A model generated the notes under the pieces. That model was not told the origin of the DNA and ran no database searches. It worked only from the letters and a program-made list of their open reading frames with translations. A DNA stretch of 5,656 nucleotides from an uncultured Rhodoferax sp. (GTDB lineage Bacteria; Pseudomonadota; Gammaproteobacteria; Burkholderiales; Burkholderiaceae_C). The stretch is taken from the NCBI GenBank assembly GCA_936943465.1, contig CAKZJN010000247.1:1-5656 (forward strand), written 5' to 3'. Every line of letters starts with the position of its first letter. Position 1 is the first letter of the stretch. The position numbers and the translations under genes are program-made. Below, piece by piece: positions 1-5,356 of the stretch.

Positions 1-875
1 GATTTGCGCACCTGCTTGATCTGGCCTTCAAAACTCTGGCCCGGAAAAGCGTCCACGCTAAAGCTGGCTTTTTGTCCGGTGCGAATGCGGCCCACATCGC
101 TCTCGTCAATGGCTGCATCGACCTGCATGTCCCGCAGGTTCTGCGCAATGATGAACAACTCGGGTGCCTGCAAACTGGCCGCCACAGTCTGGCCGCGCTC
201 GATGGCGCGCTTGATCACGATGCCGTTGACGGGCGAGGTAATGCGCGTGCGGGCCAAATCAATGCGAGCCTGTGCCAGCGCCGCTTCGCGCTGCGCCACA
301 CTGGCCTGTGCCGACTTCACGCCAGCCTGTGCCACGCCCACCTGCGCCTGCACTGCCTTGAGGGCTTCCTGGCTGGTGTTGACCAGCGCACGGGCCCGGT
401 CGGCTTCGCTTTGGGCAATGAACTGTTTTTCGACCAGGCTTTGCTTGCGATCCAGGTCGCGCTGCGCCTCGGTCAGGTCCACCTGGGCGCGCGACACCTG
501 CGTCAGCGCCGCCAACAAGTTGGCCTGCGCCGTGGCCACAGCCGCACGCGCGGCGTCCACGTCAGCCTGCGCCGAGCGCACCCGGTATTCAAACGTCTCG
601 GGGTCAATCTGGGCCAGCAACTGTCCGGCTTTCACTTCGGAGTTGAAGTCCACCAGCAGGTCGCGGATCTGGCCGCTCACCTGCGTGCCCACCGTCACCA
701 GCGCCACCGGGTTCACCGCCCCGCTGGCGGCCACCGTGGCCTGCAGGTTGCCACGCTCAATCTTGGCGGTGCGGTATTTCACCGCATCAGCACCGGCGCG
801 CTGGCTCCACCAATAGCCACCACCAGCGGCCATGGCCAGTACCACCAGGCTTGCAATCCACACACGTTTTTTCAT
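1..875 (-). CDS. MacA-like periplasmic adaptor (membrane fusion protein) of a tripartite efflux pump, C-terminus cut by window edge
   Basis: Periplasmic adaptor that joins an inner-membrane pump (a MacB-type ABC transporter or an RND pump) to a TolC-like outer-membrane channel. 291 codons are visible. Residues 1-23 (MKKRVWIASLVVLAMAAGGG then YWW) form an N-terminal membrane anchor or uncleaved signal. Residues 45-92 give the first half of the lipoyl domain, with TVGTQVSGQI and GQLLAQIDPETF, a MacA-like signature. Residues about 96-208 are an Ala/Gln-rich alpha-helical coiled-coil hairpin turning near QFIAQSEADR. The second lipoyl half follows at RITSPVNGIVIKRAIERGQT (211-230), then the start of the beta-barrel domain (DAAIDESDVGRIRTGQKA). 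The ATG at 875-873 is the first possible start because an in-frame TAA lies at 902-900. There is no Shine-Dalgarno sequence, and a TACAAT box sits 6 bases upstream. The family is secure; the pump partner and substrate are not visible, so no symbol is assigned. Remaining C-terminal domains lie outside the window. Confidence 0.93.
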   Translation of the reverse strand, partial: MKKRVWIASLVVLAMAAGGGYWWSQRAGADAVKYRTAKIERGNLQATVAASGAVNPVALVTVGTQVSGQIRDLLVDFNSEVKAGQLLAQIDPETFEYRVRSAQADVDAARAAVATAQANLLAALTQVSRAQVDLTEAQRDLDRKQSLVEKQFIAQSEADRARALVNTSQEALKAVQAQVGVAQAGVKSAQASVAQREAALAQARIDLARTRITSPVNGIVIKRAIERGQTVAASLQAPELFIIAQNLRDMQVDAAIDESDVGRIRTGQKASFSVDAFPGQSFEGQIKQVRK

Positions 876-881
876 GCGGCT

Positions 882-887
882 ATTGTA
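882..887 (-). promoter_or_regulatory. Candidate -10 box of the efflux adaptor gene, placed for a leaderless transcript
   Basis: The minus strand reads TACAAT (5 of 6 to TATAAT), then 6 bases, then the ATG. A start point 7 bases downstream of the box would be the A of the start codon. No good -35 is found at the usual distance, and no Shine-Dalgarno sequence precedes the ATG, consistent with leaderless initiation or activator dependence. Confidence 0.5.
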
Positions 888-904
888 GAAAACGGTCCCT
901 TAAC

Positions 905-945
905 CCCGCTGGCAAAAGGCCGCTGGCGGGTAAAGCTTGGGTAAA
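905..945. repeat. Two adjacent pairs of short direct repeats in the divergent intergenic region
   Basis: CCGCTGGC occurs at 906-913 and 920-927 (14-base period). GGGTAAA occurs at 928-934 and 939-945 (11-base period, about one helical turn). The first pair can also fold as an imperfect hairpin: CCCGC 905-909 pairs with GCGGG 926-930 and the stem continues inward through two wobble pairs. The cluster lies 30-70 bases upstream of the efflux adaptor ATG and 85-125 bases upstream of the DUF2306 gene, a plausible place for a regulator to bind. That role is inference only; the repeats themselves are read directly. Confidence 0.4.
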
Positions 946-1029
946 AATCACGGCAAATGCTCGCATTACACTGTGGCATGGGCAGCGTGACACCGTTGCC
1001 GCAACCGAGACGCAAACAACAAGAAGACC

Positions 1030-1443
1030 ATGCAACTCACACCAACCATTGCCATTCATACCGCTGCCGCCCTCGGCGCATTGGTGCTCGGGCCGATTGC
1101 CTTGTGGGCCCGCTTGGGCACCATCAAACGGCCGGTGCTGCACCGCGCCTTTGGCTATGCCTGGGTCACCCTGATGCTGGCCACTGCCATTTCGGCCTTG
1201 TTTATCCGCGACTTCAATTTGCCCAATCTGGCGGGCTACACGCCGATTCATCTGCTCATTCCCTACACGCTCTACGGCATAACCGGCGCGTTTCTGTACC
1301 TGCGGCGGCGCGACTTCGTCCGGCACCGCCAGACCATGCAGCAACTGTATCTGGGTGCGTGCATTGGGGCCGGTGTGTTCACACTGTTGCCAAGCCGCTA
1401 TCTGGGCCAGTTGGTGTGGGGCCAGTGGCTGGGTCTGCTCTAG
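1030..1443 (+). CDS. DUF2306-type small integral membrane protein
   Basis: A 137-residue hydrophobic protein of unknown function. Four membrane helices are visible at about residues 7-27, 43-60, 72-91 and 105-121. The Arg/Lys-rich loops (28-42, with TIKRPVLHRAFGY; 91-104, with LRRRDFVRHR) predict both loops in the cytoplasm, with N- and C-termini outside. Histidines at 10, 38, 74 and 99, the LHRAFGY motif at the second helix, HLL at the third, and a C-terminal AGVFTLLPSRYLG resemble DUF2306 (COG5395) membrane proteins as I recall them. The ATG at 1030 has only a weak purine-rich AAGAAG before it (1021-1026), quite close to the start. The gene is divergent from the efflux adaptor and is followed after 58 bases by the P-loop gene; whether the two are co-transcribed is unclear. 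Family assignment is from memory of the motif pattern; function is unknown. Confidence 0.8.
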   Translation: MQLTPTIAIHTAAALGALVLGPIALWARLGTIKRPVLHRAFGYAWVTLMLATAISALFIRDFNLPNLAGYTPIHLLIPYTLYGITGAFLYLRRRDFVRHRQTMQQLYLGACIGAGVFTLLPSRYLGQLVWGQWLGLL

Positions 1444-1490
1444 CCATTTTGTTGCTGCAACCGGTTTAAAGTAAGTTCCATCTCAAGCCG

Positions 1491-1495
1491 AAGGG
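1491..1495 (+). promoter_or_regulatory. Ribosome binding site of the P-loop gene
   Basis: AAGGG lies 6 bases before the ATG at 1502. It is one of only two clear Shine-Dalgarno sequences in this window, and it supports the chosen start and independent translation from the DUF2306 gene 58 bases upstream. Confidence 0.6.
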
Positions 1496-1501
1496 TTCCG
1501 T

Positions 1502-2089
1502 ATGACGATTCGCTACACCAACGTCACCAACATCCTGCCCGAAACCAAGCTGCGCCTGTACCCCACCAAGGTGATCAACATCATTGGCGGCCCGGGCTGC
1601 GACAAGTCCATGTATGCCGCTGCCATCGTGCTGCACCTGCACCAGCGCGGCAAGACCGTGGAGACCATTCCGGACCACGCCAAGGCACTGGTCTGGCAAC
1701 AGAATTTTGAAGTGCTCAAGAACCAGTACTTCATTGCCCAGCGCCAGTTTGAAATGATCAACCTGATTGATGGCCAGGTGCAGTTCCTGATCACCGAGGG
1801 CTCACTGCCCCAAGTGCTTTTTTATAACGAAACCTACGAACCCAACATCTGCGATGTGGATAAGACCCGCGCCCAGATTCTCGAGTGGTACCGGCAGCAC
1901 GACAACATCAATGTGCTGGTCGAGCGGGGGGACAAACGCTACGTCCGGGCGGGTCGCTTCCAGGAAGAAGAGCAGGCCATTGAAGTAGACCGCGGGTTGC
2001 GTGAGGTGATGGACCGGGAAGCGATTCCCTACACCCTGTTACCACCCGATGTAGTGGCCATCAATGCCTTTGTGGACAGCTTGCTGTAG
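1502..2089 (+). CDS. P-loop NTPase/kinase-like protein, AAA_28/NadR-like, similar to phage-type kinases; altered Walker A
   Basis: A 195-residue soluble protein. After a short N-terminal extension, residues 24-28 (VINII) lead into a P-loop GGPGCDKS (29-36). The next helix and strand (LHLHQRGKTVETIPDHAKAL, 45-64, then VWQQNFEVLKNQYFIAQRQF) match the pattern of a phage/NadR-like kinase family, where EYAK.LVW and Q..Y...Q are usual. FLITEGSLPQVLFYN (95-109) corresponds to the Walker-B-like ITDSP segment. ERGDKRYVRAGRFQEEEQAI (141-160) corresponds to the LID segment, usually KPYNPxGRxQTEEEA. Such folds transfer a phosphate from ATP to a small substrate; the substrate here is unknown. Oddities: Asp34 replaces the Walker A glycine that precedes Lys-Ser, and TEG replaces TDS. 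AAGGG at 1491-1495 is the ribosome binding site, 6 bases before the ATG. The protein could be an active variant or a nucleotide-binding protein that lost catalysis. Confidence 0.8.
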   Translation: MTIRYTNVTNILPETKLRLYPTKVINIIGGPGCDKSMYAAAIVLHLHQRGKTVETIPDHAKALVWQQNFEVLKNQYFIAQRQFEMINLIDGQVQFLITEGSLPQVLFYNETYEPNICDVDKTRAQILEWYRQHDNINVLVERGDKRYVRAGRFQEEEQAIEVDRGLREVMDREAIPYTLLPPDVVAINAFVDSLL

Positions 2090-2092
2090 CTG

Positions 2093-2105
2093 CCCCAAAA
2101 CGGGG
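2093..2105. repeat. Small inverted repeat just after the P-loop gene and just before the sigma-54 promoter
   Basis: CCCC (2093-2096) and GGGG (2102-2105) flank AAAAC, three bases after the P-loop gene's stop codon. No T-run follows, so this is a poor intrinsic terminator. It sits 8 bases upstream of the -24 element and could instead be a protein site or chance. Confidence 0.25.
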
Positions 2106-2113
2106 ATTGGGCG

Positions 2114-2128
2114 TGGCACACATATTGC
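2114..2128 (+). promoter_or_regulatory. Sigma-54 (RpoN) -24/-12 promoter driving the branched-chain amino acid binding protein gene
   Basis: TGGCAC (2114-2119), then five bases ACATA, then TTGC (2125-2128). This matches the RpoN consensus TGGCAC-N5-TTGC at all ten core positions with exact spacing; the base after TTGC is C rather than the preferred A/T. It lies 25 bases after the upstream stop codon, points at the gene starting at 2296, and predicts a start point near 2140, giving a leader of roughly 155 bases. Sigma-54 promoters require an enhancer-binding activator; NtrC would fit a nitrogen-related transporter, but I see no convincing NtrC palindrome in the 200 bases upstream. Confidence 0.65.
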
Positions 2129-2166
2129 CTGCAGTCACCACTTTACGAAGGGGCTTTGATGCTGCT

Positions 2167-2172
2167 TATACT
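2167..2172 (+). promoter_or_regulatory. Possible sigma-70 -10 box upstream of the binding protein gene
   Basis: TATACT matches 5 of 6 positions of the -10 consensus. The only -35-like sequence nearby is TTTACG (2142-2147), 19 bases upstream, which is a long spacing. If used, transcription would begin near 2179, at the edge of the 2181-2205 palindrome. Confidence 0.35.
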
Positions 2173-2180
2173 GGCGGTCT

Positions 2181-2205
2181 AGGGTTTTGCTTAAGCGAAA
2201 GCCCT
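2181..2205 (+). promoter_or_regulatory. Imperfect palindrome/stem-loop in the leader of the binding protein gene, with an alternative pairing partner at 2151-2157
   Basis: AGGGTTTT (2181-2188) pairs with AAAGCCCT (2198-2205), eight pairs including one T-G wobble, around a nine-base centre. The same right arm (AAAGCCC, 2198-2204) is also perfectly complementary to GGGCTTT at 2151-2157, so the RNA can form two mutually exclusive hairpins. It could be a regulatory leader structure, a dimeric operator, or an RNA stability element. No known riboswitch class is recognised. Confidence 0.4.
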
Positions 2206-2281
2206 ATATCCAACCGGAAAAAAGTGCGTTAAGTTCCCCACCGTGGAAACATAATTCACATTTTTGTTTAACTTAAATACT

Positions 2282-2285
2282 GGAG
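2282..2285 (+). promoter_or_regulatory. Ribosome binding site that fixes the binding protein start at 2296
   Basis: GGAG lies 10 bases before the ATG at 2296. An in-frame TTG at 2287 would add three residues (MKL) but is only one base from the GGAG, too close to be used. The ATG also gives the cleaner signal peptide. Confidence 0.6.
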
Positions 2286-2295
2286 TTTGAAACTC

Positions 2296-3435
2296 ATGAA
2301 GCTGAAATCCGTAGCTGTTGCTGTACTCGCCATTACCGCTGGCGTAGCGTTTGCCCAATCCGTCGTGACCATCGCCCACGTCGGCCCCACCAGCGGCGCT
2401 ATTGCCCACCTGGGTAAGGACAACGAAAACGGTGCCATCATGGCCGTTGAAGAACTCAATGCAGCTGGTGTCACCATCGGTGGCCAAAAGGTCACCCTGA
2501 AGCTGATGACCGAAGACGACGGCGCTGATCCCAAGCAAGGTACTGCCGTTGCCCAGAAGCTGGCTGACGCCAAGGTTGCCGGCGTGGTCGGTCACCTGAA
2601 CTCGGGTACTTCCATTCCCGCTTCCAAGATCTACAGCGATGCAGGCATCCCCCAGATCTCTCCCTCTGCTACCAACCCCAAGTACACACGCCAAGGTTTC
2701 AAGACCACCTTCCGCGTGGTGGCTGACGACACCCAACTGGGTGGCACCCTGGGCCGTTACGCTGTGAACACCCTGAAGGGCAAGACCCTGGCCGTGATCG
2801 ACGACCGTACTGCCTACGGTCAAGGCGTGGCTGAAGAGTTCAAGAAGGCCGCTGAAGCTGCCGGCGCGCAAGTGGTTGCTCGCGAGTACACCACCGACAA
2901 GGCTACCGACTTCAACGCCATCTTGACCACCATCAAGGGCAAGAAGCCTGACGTCGTGTTCTTCGGCGGCATGGACGCTGTTGCTGGCCCCATGCTGCGC
3001 CAGATGAAATCCCTGGGCATCAGCGCCAAGTTCCTGGGCGGCGACGGCATCTGCTCCACCGAGCTGGTCAAGCTGGCTGGTGACTCCGTTACCGACAACC
3101 AAGTGTTCTGCGCTGAAGCCGGTGGTGTTGAAAAGGGCAGCAAGTTCGCAGCCGCCAAGGCCGACTTCGACAAGAAGTTCAAGGCCAAGTTCGGTGTGGA
3201 CGTTCAGGTGTATGCACCCTACGTGTACGACAGCGTGAAGCTGATGGTTGCAGCCATGGTCAAGGCCGGTTCTTCCGACCCCGCCAAGTACCTGCCCGCA
3301 CTGGCAGCCACCAAGGACTTCCAAGGCGTGACCGGCTCTATCGGCTTTGACGGCAAGGGCGACATCATTGGTGGTGCTCTGACCCTGAAGACCATCAAGG
3401 GCGGCAAGCTGGAAGAACTGGCTGTGATCCGTTAA
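2296..3435 (+). CDS. livK: Periplasmic branched-chain amino acid-binding protein of an ABC transporter (LivK/LivJ type)
   Basis: Binds leucine/isoleucine/valine or a related amino acid in the periplasm and delivers it to a LivHMGF-type ABC permease, not encoded here. 379 residues, normal for the Peripla_BP_6 family. Residues 1-20 are a signal peptide (KLK, a hydrophobic core, then AFA before QSVV; no lipobox Cys, so a soluble protein). The mature protein has the type I fold: TIAHVGPTSGAIAHLGKDNE (25-44), GHLNSGTSIPASKIYSDAGI (99-118) and ISPSATNP (121-128), the segments that contact the ligand's amino and carboxyl groups in this family, then DDRTAYGQG (169-177), FFGGMDAVAGPMLRQM (222-237) and GGDGICSTEL (248-257). 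Cys253 and Cys272 could form a disulphide. The gene forms its own unit between a sigma-54-type promoter and a terminator. Its many GCT, GTT and AAG codons, compared with neighbours, suggest high expression. LivJ versus LivK, and exact ligand, cannot be told from sequence. Confidence 0.95.
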   Translation: MKLKSVAVAVLAITAGVAFAQSVVTIAHVGPTSGAIAHLGKDNENGAIMAVEELNAAGVTIGGQKVTLKLMTEDDGADPKQGTAVAQKLADAKVAGVVGHLNSGTSIPASKIYSDAGIPQISPSATNPKYTRQGFKTTFRVVADDTQLGGTLGRYAVNTLKGKTLAVIDDRTAYGQGVAEEFKKAAEAAGAQVVAREYTTDKATDFNAILTTIKGKKPDVVFFGGMDAVAGPMLRQMKSLGISAKFLGGDGICSTELVKLAGDSVTDNQVFCAEAGGVEKGSKFAAAKADFDKKFKAKFGVDVQVYAPYVYDSVKLMVAAMVKAGSSDPAKYLPALAATKDFQGVTGSIGFDGKGDIIGGALTLKTIKGGKLEELAVIR

Positions 3436-3452
3436 TTTCGGGTCCAGCAAGC

Positions 3453-3470
3453 GGGCAATGTGAGTTGCCC
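3453..3470 (+). terminator. First hairpin after the binding protein gene (no T-run)
   Basis: GGGCAA (3453-3458) pairs perfectly with TTGCCC (3465-3470) around TGTGAG, 17 bases after the stop codon. It is followed by TCTTCC rather than a T-run, so it is more likely a 3'-end stabilising hairpin than an independent terminator. Confidence 0.4.
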
Positions 3471-3480
3471 TCTTCCGAGA

Positions 3481-3504
3481 AGCGCACTCCGGTGCGCTTT
3501 TTTT
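3481..3504 (+). terminator. Intrinsic terminator of the binding protein gene
   Basis: AGCGCAC (3481-3487) and GTGCGCT (3492-3498) form a seven-base-pair perfect stem with a TCCG tetraloop, followed by an uninterrupted T-run to 3504. It ends nine bases before the glnS -10 box, so it isolates glnS from the upstream unit while overlapping the place its -35 would occupy. Confidence 0.9.
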
Positions 3505-3513
3505 ATGCACGTC

Positions 3514-3519
3514 TAAAAT
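3514..3519 (+). promoter_or_regulatory. -10 box of glnS, placed for a leaderless or very short leader transcript
   Basis: TAAAAT (5 of 6 to TATAAT), then 7 bases, then the glnS ATG at 3527. The predicted start point falls at or within a base or two of the ATG. No Shine-Dalgarno sequence is present. The -35 position lies inside the upstream terminator hairpin and shows no good match. Confidence 0.55.
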
Positions 3520-3526
3520 CGACCGC

Positions 3527-5356
3527 ATGAGTAATCCTCCGACCAATACCAAAGCCGCAGCGAACGCTGCGCCCGAAGCCGTTAAACCCAGCAACTTTCT
3601 CCGCCAGATCATCGAGTCCGATCTGGACAAGGGCACCTACGCCAACCGCCGCTGGGCCGGCAGCCCCGGTGACGCAGCACACCACGCTGCGGGCCAACCC
3701 GACCCCGCCAAGATCCGCACCCGCTTTCCGCCCGAGCCCAACGGCTACCTGCATGTGGGTCACGCCAAGAGCATCTGCATCAACTTCGGCCTGGCGCGTG
3801 ACTACGGTGGCGTGTGCCACCTGCGCTTTGACGACACCAACCCCGAAAAAGAAGACACCGAGTACGTCAACAGCATCATCGATGCCGTGCAATGGCTGGG
3901 CTTTAGCTGGAGCCAGCCAGGTAATGACGCGCCCTACCAGGCCAGCGACTACTTTGGCTTCATGTACCGTGCGGCGGAGTACCTGATTGAAGCCGGCCAC
4001 GCCTATGTGGACGAGCAAACCGCCGAACAAATGCGTGTCAACCGGGGCGACTTTGGCAAACCCGGTGTGGACAGCCCGTTCCGCAGCCGCACGCCCACTG
4101 AGAACCTGGCACGTTTTCGCGAAATGCGCGATGGCAAGCATGAAGACGGCAGCATGGTGTTGCGCGCCAGGATCGACATGGCCAGCCCCAACATCAATAT
4201 GCGCGATCCGGCCATTTACCGCATCCGCCGCGCCACGCACCACAACACGGGCGACACCTGGTGCATCTATCCGATGTACACCTATGCGCACCCGATTGAA
4301 GACGCACTGGAACAGATCACGCACAGCATCTGTACCCTGGAATTCGAAGACCAGCGGCCGTTTTACGACTGGTTGATGGACCGTCTGTGCGAAGGTGGCT
4401 TGTTGGCCAGCCCGCCACCCAAACAGTACGAGTTTGCGCGCCTGAACCTCACTTATGTCATCACCAGCAAACGCAAGCTGGCCCAACTGGTGTACGACCA
4501 CCGGGTGAGCGGCTGGGACGATCCGCGCATGCCAACCATCGTCGGACTGCGCCGCCGGGGCTACACACCGGCCAGCCTGCAAGCCTTTGCCGAACGCATC
4601 GGCGTAACCAAGAGCGATAGCTGGATTGACTACTCCACGCTGGAAGGTTGCCTGCGCGAGGATCTGGAAAACAAGGCGCACCGCGGCTTTGCCGTGCTCA
4701 ATCCTGTGAAACTGGTGCTGACCAACTGGGCCGAAGTGTTTGGCTCGGACGGCTACCTGGAAGCCTGCACCCAACCCGCCCTGCCCCACTCGGCCATCGC
4801 CGAGGGCCAGACTCCACCCGCAGACCGCGTGTTCCAAATTGGCAAAGAAGTTTGGATTGAGCGCGAGGACTTCGAAGAAGTTCCGCCCAAGGGCTACAAG
4901 CGCCTGTTCCCCGGCAACATCGTTCGCCTCAAAGGAGGCTACGTGATCGAATGCACCGGCTGCGCCAAAGACGCCGCAGGCCAGATCACCGAAGTACACG
5001 CCAAAGTCATCGCGGATACCAAGAGCGGCACCCCCGGTGCCGACAGCGTCAAGGCCAAAGCCGCCATTACCTGGGTGGGCGTAGCCGATGGTGTAAACGC
5101 CGAAGTGCGCCTGTACGACCGCCTGTTCAGCGACGCCCAACCCGATGCGGGCGGCAAGGACTTTATCGAGAGCCTGAACCCCAACAGCCTGAAGGTCATC
5201 ACGGCCATCGTGGAACCTTCCCTTGCCAACGCCCAGCCCGACGACAAGTTCCAGTTCGAGCGGCACGGCTACTTTGTGGCGGACCGTCTGGACCACCAGG
5301 CCGGCAAGCCGGTGTTTAACCTGGCGGTGGGGTTGAAGGATTCTTGGGGCAAGTAG
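3527..5356 (+). CDS. glnS: Glutaminyl-tRNA synthetase (GlnRS)
   Basis: Cytoplasmic class I aminoacyl-tRNA synthetase: ATP + glutamine + tRNA-Gln gives Gln-tRNA-Gln. 609 residues against 554 in E. coli. The N-terminus has about 18 extra residues, then the family motif NFLRQIIESDL (23-33). The HIGH signature is HVGH at 76-79 in RFPPEPNGYLHVGHAKS. RFDDTNPEKED (100-110), WCIYPMYTYAHPIEDALE (245-262) and THSICTLEFEDQRPFYDWL (265-283) belong to the catalytic and acceptor-binding region. The KMSKS equivalent is VITSKRKL (311-318), then GWDDPRMPTIVGLRRRGYTP (329-348). The C-terminal anticodon-binding beta-barrels include EVWIEREDFEEV and EVRLYDRLFS, ending at the usual PVFNLAVGLKDSW. About 22 residues (about 39-62) are inserted before RTRFPPEP relative to E. 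coli, as remembered. The ATG at 3527 follows a -10 box directly with no ribosome binding site. A DUF924 gene follows after 22 bases. Confidence 0.98.
   Translation: MSNPPTNTKAAANAAPEAVKPSNFLRQIIESDLDKGTYANRRWAGSPGDAAHHAAGQPDPAKIRTRFPPEPNGYLHVGHAKSICINFGLARDYGGVCHLRFDDTNPEKEDTEYVNSIIDAVQWLGFSWSQPGNDAPYQASDYFGFMYRAAEYLIEAGHAYVDEQTAEQMRVNRGDFGKPGVDSPFRSRTPTENLARFREMRDGKHEDGSMVLRARIDMASPNINMRDPAIYRIRRATHHNTGDTWCIYPMYTYAHPIEDALEQITHSICTLEFEDQRPFYDWLMDRLCEGGLLASPPPKQYEFARLNLTYVITSKRKLAQLVYDHRVSGWDDPRMPTIVGLRRRGYTPASLQAFAERIGVTKSDSWIDYSTLEGCLREDLENKAHRGFAVLNPVKLVLTNWAEVFGSDGYLEACTQPALPHSAIAEGQTPPADRVFQIGKEVWIEREDFEEVPPKGYKRLFPGNIVRLKGGYVIECTGCAKDAAGQITEVHAKVIADTKSGTPGADSVKAKAAITWVGVADGVNAEVRLYDRLFSDAQPDAGGKDFIESLNPNSLKVITAIVEPSLANAQPDDKFQFERHGYFVADRLDHQAGKPVFNLAVGLKDSWGK

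Noticed and set aside
4..944. Plus-strand open frames of 270 and 290 codons at the left end
   Set aside because: The minus strand of the same stretch encodes a well-matched efflux adaptor; the plus-strand products are Arg/Cys/His-rich shadows without domains.
880..1344. A 154-codon minus-strand frame covering the divergent intergenic region and the DUF2306 gene
   Set aside because: It overlaps a plausible membrane protein on the opposite strand, has no recognisable motif, and would occupy the promoter region of the efflux gene.
2042..2057. CCAC-N8-GTGG as a possible NtrC or other activator site upstream of the sigma-54 promoter
   Set aside because: Only four bases per arm, wrong spacing for the NtrC consensus, and inside the coding end of the P-loop gene.
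2140..2295. Possible glycine or other metabolite riboswitch in the binding protein leader
   Set aside because: GAAGGGGC is faintly reminiscent of the glycine class, but the required paired elements and core motifs are absent.
3557..3570. GCAGCG-AA-CGCTGC inverted repeat near the 5' end of glnS
   Set aside because: The two-base centre allows only a short hairpin, and Ala-rich coding sequence (GCAGCG, CGCTGC) easily produces such repeats.
2191..3636. A 481-codon open frame on the minus strand across the binding protein gene
   Set aside because: It is antisense to a clear LivK-type gene and crosses both its promoter leader and its terminator; the Leu/Gly/His-rich product resembles no known protein.
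3503..5296. A 597-codon open frame on the minus strand across glnS
   Set aside because: It is fully antisense to a certain glnS gene. Its Val/Gly/Ala/His-rich composition is what the complement of GC-rich codons gives, and no domain is recognisable.
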